The translations under genes and the position numbers were made by a program. The notes beneath the pieces were generated by a model. That model had not been told where the DNA came from, searched no databases, and saw nothing but the letters and a program-made list of their open reading frames with translations. Of a stretch of DNA of 44,363 nucleotides, positions 8,479 to 15,991 are shown in pieces (the stretch's first letter is position 1; every line of letters begins with the position of its first letter). Source of the DNA: an uncultured Mycoplasmatota bacterium (lineage in GTDB: Bacteria; Bacillota_I; Bacilli_A; RF39; UBA660); contig CAMOYI010000006.1 of NCBI GenBank assembly GCA_946629885.1, forward strand, positions 1-44,363. The letters run 5' to 3'.

Positions 8479-8494
8479 AATATTGGTGAGAATT

Positions 8495-9412
8495 ATGAAT
8501 GAGACTTTTAGTGTTCTTGAACGTTATGCTGAAGATTTAACTCAAAAAGAATATATAACAGATCCCGCTATTGCAAGGGATGATGTAATTAAAGAGATTA
8601 TACTAACTCTTTTGACTCCTGAGAAGGGAGCATTGCTAGTTGGTAAGCCTGGTATTGGTAAGACAGCAGTTGTAGAAGGGCTTGCATACCGCATACAAAA
8701 AGGAATGGTACCTAATGCTCTTTTAGGTTGGAAATTATATAAAATAAATATTACTAGCCTTTTGGGAAGTGCTGGAGATACAAATGACAGTAAAATAGAA
8801 GCATTGATTAAAGAACTTAAAAATTTAGATAAAACTATTATTTTTATAGATGAAGTACACTTATTAGTAAGTAGAAATGAATCGAATAGTATCGATTTTG
8901 CCAATTTATTAAAACCAGCATTAGATAGAGGTACAATTAAAATGATTGGTGCAACAACTACTGAAGAATACGAAACATATGTATTGCGCGATAGAGCATT
9001 TGTAAGACGATTCCAAAAAGTAGATGTATTTGAAACAGATGGCCCAACCACTGTAAGAATACTTATGGGTACACTGCCAAAGCTGGAAAAACAAATAGGG
9101 GTCAAGTTAGACTATACGCCATTTATTGTGGAAAGAATTATGAAATTTATAGTTGAAATGACCAGTGAGTATAAAAGGGTATATGAGGTATCTAGTAGAT
9201 ATCCAGATATATGCATAACCATAATTGCAAATGCACTTAGCTATGCATTATTCGAAAATTTAGATAAAGCAAGTATCAGACACGTCTACAAAGCAGTGGT
9301 AAATGCTAAAAACATCTACCCGGATGCCAAAGCAAAGGCTATCGAACAATTTAAAGAAGAATTTAACGACTTAATAAGAGAAGAAAATATTCTTTTGGAA
9401 AACTTAGTTTAG
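8495..9412 (+). CDS. Stand-alone ClpA/ClpB D1-like AAA+ ATPase
   Basis: 305 aa. Walker A GKPGIGKT at 50-57, Walker B TIIFIDE at 114-120, sensor-1 region GATTTEEYE at 152-160, arginine-finger region [11 protein letters not shown] at 164-174. All closely follow the first nucleotide-binding domain of ClpB/ClpC. Missing are the Clp N-domain, the middle domain, the second ATPase domain, any ClpP-binding loop, and the KYRG pore-1 loop: the matching stretch reads [14 protein letters not shown]. It is therefore unlikely to thread proteins and may act as an ATP-driven switch or adaptor. The start at 8495 has GGTGAG 4-9 nt upstream. Partner unknown. Confidence 0.85.
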   Translation: MNETFSVLERYAEDLTQKEYITDPAIARDDVIKEIILTLLTPEKGALLVGKPGIGKTAVVEGLAYRIQKGMVPNALLGWKLYKINITSLLGSAGDTNDSKIEALIKELKNLDKTIIFIDEVHLLVSRNESNSIDFANLLKPALDRGTIKMIGATTTEEYETYVLRDRAFVRRFQKVDVFETDGPTTVRILMGTLPKLEKQIGVKLDYTPFIVERIMKFIVEMTSEYKRVYEVSSRYPDICITIIANALSYALFENLDKASIRHVYKAVVNAKNIYPDAKAKAIEQFKEEFNDLIREENILLENLV

Positions 9413-9458
9413 CTCATAAAAGTTTTTGTACTGCATATAATCTTGTAGGTGAAGATTT

Positions 9459-12035
9459 ATGGGTAGAGATCATACTAGAGGACTAACTAAGGAAGAAGTA
9501 CTAAAAAGCCGCGAGAAATATGGTACTAATTGTATTACCAGTGATAATAAAAACAGTTTTTTCAAATTGCTAATCGAGTCACTCAGTGATCCGATAATAA
9601 AGATATTATTAATAGTATTAGCAGTTAAAACTGTTTTTTTATTTCAAAATTTTGATTGGTTTGAGACGCTTGGCATTGTTATTGCAATTACGATTGCATC
9701 ACTGATATCGACACTGAGTGAATATGGCAGTGAAAAAGCATTTGAAAGATTACAAGATGAGGCATCAAAAATTAATGCTCGTGTCTATAGAGATGGAACT
9801 TTAGAAACTGTAGATGTAAGTGATTTAGTTGTTGGCGACATAGTGGACGTCGTAACTGGGGATGTTATAAATGCAGATGGAGTCTTGATTAAAGGAAATC
9901 TAATTATAGATGAATCTAGTTTTACAGGAGAGACTAGGGACATAGCAAAGAAAGAAAATGATTCATTATTTAGGGGAAGCATCGTCATAAATGGATGTGG
10001 CCTTATGAGAGTAGAGAACGTGGGATTAAACACTAAATACGGAAAATTGGCATCTGAACTTTTGCAGAAAAATCCCGAGAGCCCACTTAGATTAAAACTT
10101 CGTGAACTTGCGAATACTATAAGTAAAATAGGCTATATTGGGGCGATTCTTACATTTTTTTCATACCTTTTTTCAGTCATATTTGTCGCGAACAGATTTG
10201 ATTTTTCGACTATAATTTCTATAATAAGTACTCCTAAAATAATTTTTGGTCACATTATTTATGCTCTTACTATTGCTGTAACTATAATTATAGTGAGCGT
10301 ACCAGAAGGATTACCTATGATGATTGCTCTCGTTCTTTCATCAAATATGAAAAGAATGGTTAAGAACAATGTATTAGTTAAAAGAATGGTAGGAATCGAA
10401 ACATCCGGTAGAATTGATGTGCTTTTTTCTGATAAAACTGGAACTATTACCGAAGGAAAAATGAAAGTTGCAGGTTTTATATTGGGTAGTGGCAAAGTAA
10501 TAAGTGATTTAGACGAATTACAAGATGGAACACTGAAAAAGTTAATAGTTGAAAACATGCTCATTAATAACGAAGTAAAGTTGGATAGTAGCAACAATAT
10601 AGTAAGTGGAAATAGTACAGATAGGGCATTACATGAATATATTAAAAATAATAACATTCTCTATAAATTACTAAATAGAACTCCTTTTAGTAGTTCAAAA
10701 AAGTATTCTAGTGTAAAGATAGACGATGGAACAGTACACACCCTCATCAAGGGCGCGCCAGACATTCTTCTAAAAAATGTAAAAGATTATATCACACAGG
10801 ATGGATTAAAGAAAAAAATAGATATGCATAGTATAAAGGAATCTATTGAAAAGTATTCTTCATTAGGATACAGATTAATTTTACTTGCAAATGCAATTAA
10901 TAATAATGATTATTCATATGTTGCGTCGATACTAATAAAGGATGAACTATCGCCATCCAGTAAAGAAGCGATTAAAATGATAAATAAAGCAGGCATACAG
11001 ATAATTATGATAACAGGAGATGCAAAAGATACAGGCCTTGCCATTGCAAAGGAATCTGGTATTTTTGTAACAGGCGATTTGGCATTAACAAGTAGTGACT
11101 TAGCTAATTTGACTGACGAAGAAATTATGCAAATGTTTACAAAAATAAAACTAGTTGCGCGGGCATTACCTAGCGATAAGAGTAGACTAGTAAAAATTGC
11201 TCAATCGATGGGGAAAATAGTAGGAATGACCGGAGATGGTGTAAACGATGCTCCAGCATTAAAGTGTGCCGATGTAGGATTCGCCATGGGAAGTGGAAGC
11301 GAAGTCAGTAAAGAAGCAGCAGATATAGTTATACTCGATAACAATCTTACATCTATTGCTAAAGCCATACTGTATGGAAGAACTATTTTTAAAAGTATTC
11401 GTAAGTTCATCATATTCCAGTTGACCATGAATCTTTGCGCACTTACACTAAGTATCATTGGACCTTTTTTAGGTATCAAAACGCCAGTCACGGTAATGCA
11501 GATGCTTTGGATAAACATGATCATGGATACACTTGCAGGACTTGCATTTTCTTTTGAAGCACCATTAAAAGAGTATATGAGTGATCCTCCAATTAAAAAA
11601 GATGAACCAATTATTAACAAGTACATGTATAATAACATTTTAGTATCTGGGCTTTTTACCTCAACACTACTTATCTGTTTTTTAAAAAGCAATTTTATAA
11701 GAGAAATCTTTCGATACGACATCAATGATAAATACGTTTTAACAGCATTCTTTGGTCTATTTGTCTTTTCTGGTGTGTTTAATTCTCTCAATGCCAGAAC
11801 GCACAGAATAAATATTTTTTCTCATCTATTGGACAATATACCTTTTATATTAATCACAATGTTGATTGTAGTAGTACAGATAATTTTGTTATATAGGGGT
11901 GGTTTAACATTTAGAACATTTGGTCTTACACTTAAAGAATTTTTAGTAATGTTATCTCTTTCATTACTCGTTATTCCAGTGGATATTATAAGAAAAATAA
12001 TTTTAAAGAAAACTAATAGTAGAAGAGGTGTTTAA
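9459..12035 (+). CDS. P-type cation-transporting ATPase, calcium-type (P2)
   Basis: 858 aa. Actuator motif SSFTGET (~145-151), membrane motif VPEGLP characteristic of P2 calcium pumps, phosphorylation motif SDKTGTITEG with Asp325, and hinge TGDGVNDAPALKCADVG. Four hydrophobic segments lie before the phosphorylation domain, and further segments in the C-terminal ~250 residues fit ten helices. It probably exports Ca2+ from the cytoplasm at the cost of ATP; PMCA-like (P2B) rather than SERCA-like is suggested by NMKRMVKNNVLVKRMVGIETSG, but ion choice is inferred. ATG preceded by AGGTGAAG. Its TAA overlaps the stop of the convergent UPF0316 gene by 2 bases. Confidence 0.92.
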   Translation: MGRDHTRGLTKEEVLKSREKYGTNCITSDNKNSFFKLLIESLSDPIIKILLIVLAVKTVFLFQNFDWFETLGIVIAITIASLISTLSEYGSEKAFERLQDEASKINARVYRDGTLETVDVSDLVVGDIVDVVTGDVINADGVLIKGNLIIDESSFTGETRDIAKKENDSLFRGSIVINGCGLMRVENVGLNTKYGKLASELLQKNPESPLRLKLRELANTISKIGYIGAILTFFSYLFSVIFVANRFDFSTIISIISTPKIIFGHIIYALTIAVTIIIVSVPEGLPMMIALVLSSNMKRMVKNNVLVKRMVGIETSGRIDVLFSDKTGTITEGKMKVAGFILGSGKVISDLDELQDGTLKKLIVENMLINNEVKLDSSNNIVSGNSTDRALHEYIKNNNILYKLLNRTPFSSSKKYSSVKIDDGTVHTLIKGAPDILLKNVKDYITQDGLKKKIDMHSIKESIEKYSSLGYRLILLANAINNNDYSYVASILIKDELSPSSKEAIKMINKAGIQIIMITGDAKDTGLAIAKESGIFVTGDLALTSSDLANLTDEEIMQMFTKIKLVARALPSDKSRLVKIAQSMGKIVGMTGDGVNDAPALKCADVGFAMGSGSEVSKEAADIVILDNNLTSIAKAILYGRTIFKSIRKFIIFQLTMNLCALTLSIIGPFLGIKTPVTVMQMLWINMIMDTLAGLAFSFEAPLKEYMSDPPIKKDEPIINKYMYNNILVSGLFTSTLLICFLKSNFIREIFRYDINDKYVLTAFFGLFVFSGVFNSLNARTHRINIFSHLLDNIPFILITMLIVVVQIILLYRGGLTFRTFGLTLKEFLVMLSLSLLVIPVDIIRKIILKKTNSRRGV

Positions 12036-12526
12036 AAGTATCCGTTTTTAACTTCTAGTGATTCATTTATAATAATAAATGCACTATTATCATATGTATC
12101 TATTAGACGCTTTAATTTTTTTAAGTTTTTCTTGTCGATTTCAACCAATATAAATTCTTTAGATTTATCTTTAACTATCGTACTTGCGCCATATCCACTT
12201 CTTTTTAGACATTGTCCCAAATTTACTGTTTTCTTAGTAAATATTAAGATAGTTAAATTTCCCTTTATTAAGTATTTATTTACAAGACCACCCATATAAG
12301 TTCCAACGGCGTATCCAAGTGCATAACTTACTACTACTAAAAAACTAATATTTCTCATCGTTATAGTTTCTCTTGCAACATAAAACCAAATTAGTAGTTC
12401 TATAAATGCAAGAAAACAAGCGATAAAGTTTTTCTGTTTTATCAGGTATACTGTTCTTATAGAACCTATACTGACATCTAAAATCCTAGCGAAAAAGACT
12501 TCTAAACACAATAATAACGTTTCCAT
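12032..12526 (-). CDS. UPF0316 membrane protein (DUF5698/DUF2179)
   Basis: 164 aa. Three N-terminal membrane helices containing ILDVSIGSIRTVYLIKQKNFIACFLAF in two pieces, the signature of UPF0316 proteins, followed by a small soluble DUF2179 domain (about 100-160). Function unknown; DUF2179 also occurs on YitT-type membrane proteins. No good ribosome binding site precedes the ATG at 12526. It lies downstream of the femX-like gene but a terminator stands between, so it may have its own weak promoter. Confidence 0.85.
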   Translation of the reverse strand: METLLLCLEVFFARILDVSIGSIRTVYLIKQKNFIACFLAFIELLIWFYVARETITMRNISFLVVVSYALGYAVGTYMGGLVNKYLIKGNLTILIFTKKTVNLGQCLKRSGYGASTIVKDKSKEFILVEIDKKNLKKLKRLIDTYDNSAFIIINESLEVKNGYF

Positions 12527-12542
12527 ATTATTAGTATGTTAG

Positions 12543-12582
12543 ATATTAAAAAAAATAAACAAAAGATCAGCCTCTTTTGTTT
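12543..12582 (-). terminator. Terminator of the femX-like gene
   Basis: Minus strand: AAACAAAAGA (12582-12573) pairs with TCTTTTGTTT (12566-12557), followed by a run of Ts. It covers the stop codon of the femX-like gene. Confidence 0.8.
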
Positions 12583-13790
12583 AATTCTTGTGCAAGTTTA
12601 CCACTCGACAATAAATATTTATAAAGTTTATCTCTAAATACTAGGTCATATTCACCGATATATTCGAAGACCATTGGATTAAATCCCAATTTAAATCTAT
12701 TCAATCCTTTATAAGGGTTATTACCCTTAAAATCACCGGTAATGCCGTTTAAATCTAAGAATTCGAAGTCGTCTTTATATCGTTCTATTATTGCATTGTA
12801 TAAGAAATAGTTTGCATTTAATGTAGAAAGTTTCTTGTCATATCCACTTTCCACTATGTGTACTCTATTATTATATTTGATTACTAGTGCACCTGCGACT
12901 ACAGCATGATTGTCATTTCTCAATCCGTCAGTTGCAAAGATAATTTCATTTTTTAAAATACATAGTTTGCTATCGCTCGCACTCTTAGAATTGATATCTT
13001 CCTTTCTGTGACTTCTATGTAGTATCTCATTTAATAGTGCATTGCGATTCAACTCTTCGTCATATAGTTCTTGTCCCTTTTTTATAAACTGTTCATAATC
13101 TATTTTTACTAGCAGTAATTCTATTTTGTCTTTCCCAAAGATATTGTATAAATTCTTATAATAAGTAAATGGTTTATCTGTATCTAATATACTATGTAGG
13201 TTTGCTAAATCATCATCCGTACCAACTTCTAAATATAGTCCTTTTCTTCTTGAATTGTTTATCTTATTTCTATTTGCCTTTGAATATAATTTAAAATCTA
13301 CTTTTCTTAGGTCTATATACGCATTAAATCTTGGTTCAACTGCTTCAAAAAATAAATTGTCCTTAAGTTTCCTAAAACCATATTTAGGAAAATTCTGTTT
13401 CAACTTTAAATTAGCGTTTGGATAGTATTCGTATGTCTTATTGTTATATTCTGCAGTTACAATCTCAGGATTAACTTTTATAAAGACAACTCCTTTTTTT
13501 TCATAATAATTTTTTAGTTCGTTAGTAAACGTAGTCAACAAGTCTATATCGTAATAATTTATTAAAAACCCTTTAGGAGCATATCCATAATATGTATTAT
13601 GACCAATCTTCTTAATTCCAATCAATGAAGCTGCTTTAATGGTGCTACCATCGACAAGTCCAATATATTCATAACTATACCCGTTTTCTCCCATGAATCT
13701 GGCATATTCTACTGTTTGCATATAGTTTTTTAATGGATGATTATTTGCAAATGAAGTAAACTCTTCAATAGTTAATTCTTTTATACACAT
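12567..13790 (-). CDS. FemAB/FemX-family peptidoglycan interpeptide bridge aminoacyltransferase
   Basis: 407 aa. The N-terminus (FTSFANNHPLKNYMQTVEYARFMGENG) and the segment YYGYAPKGFLINYYD match FemABX proteins, which contain two GNAT-like domains. A helical arm around 230-260 and the C-terminal part (HAVVAGALVIKYNNRVH, FLDLNGITGDF, NPYKGLNRFKLGF) complete the family pattern. These enzymes use aminoacyl-tRNA to add amino acids to the lysine side chain of lipid II, acting on the inner membrane face. The amino acid added cannot be told. ATG 13790 with GGGAG upstream; the SD lies between AACTC and GAGTT, a possible small hairpin. Confidence 0.9.
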   Translation of the reverse strand: MCIKELTIEEFTSFANNHPLKNYMQTVEYARFMGENGYSYEYIGLVDGSTIKAASLIGIKKIGHNTYYGYAPKGFLINYYDIDLLTTFTNELKNYYEKKGVVFIKVNPEIVTAEYNNKTYEYYPNANLKLKQNFPKYGFRKLKDNLFFEAVEPRFNAYIDLRKVDFKLYSKANRNKINNSRRKGLYLEVGTDDDLANLHSILDTDKPFTYYKNLYNIFGKDKIELLLVKIDYEQFIKKGQELYDEELNRNALLNEILHRSHRKEDINSKSASDSKLCILKNEIIFATDGLRNDNHAVVAGALVIKYNNRVHIVESGYDKKLSTLNANYFLYNAIIERYKDDFEFLDLNGITGDFKGNNPYKGLNRFKLGFNPMVFEYIGEYDLVFRDKLYKYLLSSGKLAQELNKRG

Positions 13791-13816
13791 GATATAACTC
13801 CCTTCTTGAGTTATTC

Positions 13817-13845
13817 ATTATAACACAATATATTGGAAATGTCAC
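13817..13845 (-). promoter_or_regulatory. Promoter of the femX-like gene
   Basis: Minus strand: -35 GTGACA (13845-13840), 17-nt spacer, -10 TATAAT (13822-13817) with TGn extension. The -35 box is directly next to that of eno. Confidence 0.75.
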
Positions 13846-13874
13846 TTGAAATATTTAATATAATCGTTTATAAT
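13846..13874 (+). promoter_or_regulatory. Promoter of eno
   Basis: TTGAAA (13846-13851), 17-nt spacer, TATAAT (13869-13874); RBS GGTGAGG at 13891-13897. Confidence 0.75.
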
Positions 13875-13901
13875 TTTATCTAGAATAAAAGGTGAGGCAA
13901 A

Positions 13902-15149
13902 ATGTTTAAGATAACAGGACTATGTGCACATGAGATACTAGATTCAAGAGGTAATCCAACAGTATACTGTGAAATGCGTGTGAACGAGGATATTTTTGTC
14001 TCTGCCAGTGTTCCAAGTGGTGCATCCACTGGCTCAAAAGAAGCCTTGGAATTGAGAGATGAAATACAAACTAGATTCGATGGTAAAGGCGTGAAAAGGG
14101 CAGTAACAAATGTCAATGAAATAATAAAACCTCGAATCTTAGGAGAAGATTTAGATCAAGAAAAAATTGATAAGATATTAATCGATTTAGATGGAACTCC
14201 AAATAAATCCAGATTGGGAGCAAACGCCATACTACCGGTGTCAATTTGTGTAATGAAAGCTCTTGCTAAAAGTTTAAAAATAGAACTATACGAATATTTG
14301 GGCAATGGTAATATATCTATGCCAATTGCAATGATAAACATATTAAATGGTGGCATGCATGCAAATAACGGAGTAGATATTCAGGAATTTATGATAGTGC
14401 CAGCTTTGAAAACTATTCATGAAAGAGTTCGTTGTGGAGCAGAAATATTCCATAAATTGCAATCTATACTTAAGAAAAAGGGACTTTCTACTGGCCTTGG
14501 AGATGAAGGAGGATACGCACCTAAACTAGTAAGTAATACGGAAGCTTTGGATTTATTAGTAGAAGCCATTACTAAAGCAGGATATGTACCAGGCAAAAAT
14601 GTTTTTATCGCTTTGGATGTCGCTGCAAATTCGCTGTATGACGAAAAAACTAACACATATAAACTAGATAATACTAAAATGAGTAAGGACGATCTATTGA
14701 ACTATTATAAATATATCGTAGGTAAGTATCCAATAATCAGTATTGAAGATCCTTTTCAAGAGGATGACTTGGATTCACTTCGTAAAATCACACAGGTATT
14801 AGGAACTAAACTCATGATAGTAGGAGATGACTATTTTGTTACGAACAAGAATCTTTTAGAAATAGCAGCTTACAAATCGTGTGGAAATGCAATACTACTA
14901 AAGCCTAACCAAATCGGAACTATAACAGAAATGATGGAAACTATCAACTTTGCTAAAGAAAAAGGGTATAGGACAATCATCAGTCATAGAAGTGCCGAGA
15001 CAACTGACGACTATATCGCAGATATGGCGGTTGGACTTAACATAGGTTTTATCAAGACTGGATCTATGGCAAGGGGAGAAAGAATTGCTAAATATAATAG
15101 ACTAATGCTTATTGAAGATAAATTGACTGGAAAGAGCGAGTTGGAGTAA
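13902..15149 (+). CDS. eno: Enolase (phosphopyruvate hydratase)
   Basis: 415 aa. Converts 2-phosphoglycerate to phosphoenolpyruvate in glycolysis. Motifs in order: ILDSRGNPTV, GASTGSKEALELRD, NGGMHANNGVDIQEFM, GDEGGYAP, SIED, GDDYFVTN, LLKPNQIGT, SHRSAET, IKTGSMARGERIAKYN. Catalytic Glu (GDEGG), Lys (LLKPNQ) and metal-binding Asp/Glu are present. It is shorter than usual (about 430) and divergent at places (SIEDP for SIEDG, SHRSAET for SHRSGET). It heads the eno-secG-rnr-smpB-ssrA block typical of Bacilli. Confidence 0.95.
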   Translation: MFKITGLCAHEILDSRGNPTVYCEMRVNEDIFVSASVPSGASTGSKEALELRDEIQTRFDGKGVKRAVTNVNEIIKPRILGEDLDQEKIDKILIDLDGTPNKSRLGANAILPVSICVMKALAKSLKIELYEYLGNGNISMPIAMINILNGGMHANNGVDIQEFMIVPALKTIHERVRCGAEIFHKLQSILKKKGLSTGLGDEGGYAPKLVSNTEALDLLVEAITKAGYVPGKNVFIALDVAANSLYDEKTNTYKLDNTKMSKDDLLNYYKYIVGKYPIISIEDPFQEDDLDSLRKITQVLGTKLMIVGDDYFVTNKNLLEIAAYKSCGNAILLKPNQIGTITEMMETINFAKEKGYRTIISHRSAETTDDYIADMAVGLNIGFIKTGSMARGERIAKYNRLMLIEDKLTGKSELE

Positions 15150-15151
15150 AA

Positions 15152-15652
15152 ATGCTAAGAATTATAAAGATAACTGGTATTTTTTTACTATCCGTATTTG
15201 TAATTCTATTAATTTTACACTTTTGGTATTTTTTTGAAACTGTAATGAGACTTAAGACTTATCCGGAATTTGCTTCATATAAAATGTATCTGATAAAAGA
15301 AAGACCAAATTTGACGGGAATTGAAAAAGGTGACCTTCTGATTATTAGGAATACTATAGAAGGCAAACCTGGAGATATTGTATTATATTTAAATAATAAC
15401 AGTAAATACGAGCTTGCAAGATTGATCTCTAAAAATAGTGTATCAGTAGAAATCAAAAAAGATAGCGATGAGGCTTCCACTACGATGAATAGTAGCGTAG
15501 TGATAGGTAAAGCAGTAAAAAAAGTGTCAAATTTTACAAATATTATAAAAATTTTTGGCAATAAACTAGTGGTAGTTGCATTTGGTTTAATAGGATTCAT
15601 TTTCGTCGTATTTGCCCAAGAAAGAATGTCTAGACCAAAACAAATAAATTAA
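15152..15652 (+). CDS. Signal-peptidase-I-fold membrane protein lacking the catalytic serine motif
   Basis: 166 aa. Helix at ~5-27, extracytoplasmic region, second helix at ~138-158. The middle (GIEKGDLLIIR, KPGDIVLYL, VVIGKAVKKVS) follows the S26/SipW pattern GDLVIV...GDIVVY...VIGKV. The usual catalytic SGSMEPT sequence before the first GD is absent: here YKMYLIKERPNLTG. It is thus probably not a working signal peptidase. It starts 2 nt after eno with a binding site inside the end of eno, so it is co-transcribed with it, and it sits just before secG. Confidence 0.65.
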   Translation: MLRIIKITGIFLLSVFVILLILHFWYFFETVMRLKTYPEFASYKMYLIKERPNLTGIEKGDLLIIRNTIEGKPGDIVLYLNNNSKYELARLISKNSVSVEIKKDSDEASTTMNSSVVIGKAVKKVSNFTNIIKIFGNKLVVVAFGLIGFIFVVFAQERMSRPKQIN

Positions 15653-15709
15653 AATGCTTGCATGCTTTTTACATGTATGTTAAAATTAATACCGAAATCA
15701 GGTGAAAAA

Positions 15710-15928
15710 ATGGAAATAGCATTGTTAATATTATCTATATTATTAATTGCTTTAGCATTATTACAAGGCAACAAGGCAAGTGATGCAGGGCAGATAATAA
15801 CTGGAGGAAACATAGAATTGTTCCAAGCTCAGAAGGAAAGAGGAGTAGAACTTTTTATTTCAAGACTAACTTTTGTTCTAGGCGGAGCTTTCATGATAAT
15901 AGCATTTTTAATTATGTTTACAGCATAA
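15710..15928 (+). CDS. secG: Preprotein translocase subunit SecG
   Basis: 72 aa. Two membrane helices (about 1-18 and 50-70) flanking the loop with LLQGNKASDAGQIITGG, matching the SecG pattern (LLQ..K..GL...GG). SecG assists SecYE during protein export. The ATG at 15710, preceded by AGGTGAA, is used; an open frame extends to 15662 but the extra residues do not fit the family. Position next to rnr is conserved in Bacilli. Confidence 0.88.
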   Translation: MEIALLILSILLIALALLQGNKASDAGQIITGGNIELFQAQKERGVELFISRLTFVLGGAFMIIAFLIMFTA

Positions 15929-15950
15929 ACACACATAGGTGTGTTTTTTT
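15928..15950 (+). terminator. Terminator after secG
   Basis: AACACAC (15928-15934) / GTGTGTT (15939-15945), 4-nt loop, T-tract to 15950. Confidence 0.75.
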
Positions 15951-15961
15951 ATTGTATTTTG

Positions 15962-15970
15962 TGCTAAAAT
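15962..15970 (+). promoter_or_regulatory. Extended -10 promoter of rnr
   Basis: TGCTAAAAT at 15962-15970; GAAGGTAG follows as ribosome binding site. Confidence 0.5.
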
Positions 15971-15991
15971 ACTCATGAAGGTAGATAACAT

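Noticed and set aside
8542-9105. 187-codon minus-strand open frame inside the AAA+ gene
   Set aside because: Antisense shadow; the plus frame carries the Walker motifs and there is no promoter or binding site for the minus frame.
11201-11791. 196-codon minus-strand open frame inside the P-type ATPase gene
   Set aside because: Antisense shadow of the TGDGVND and membrane region.
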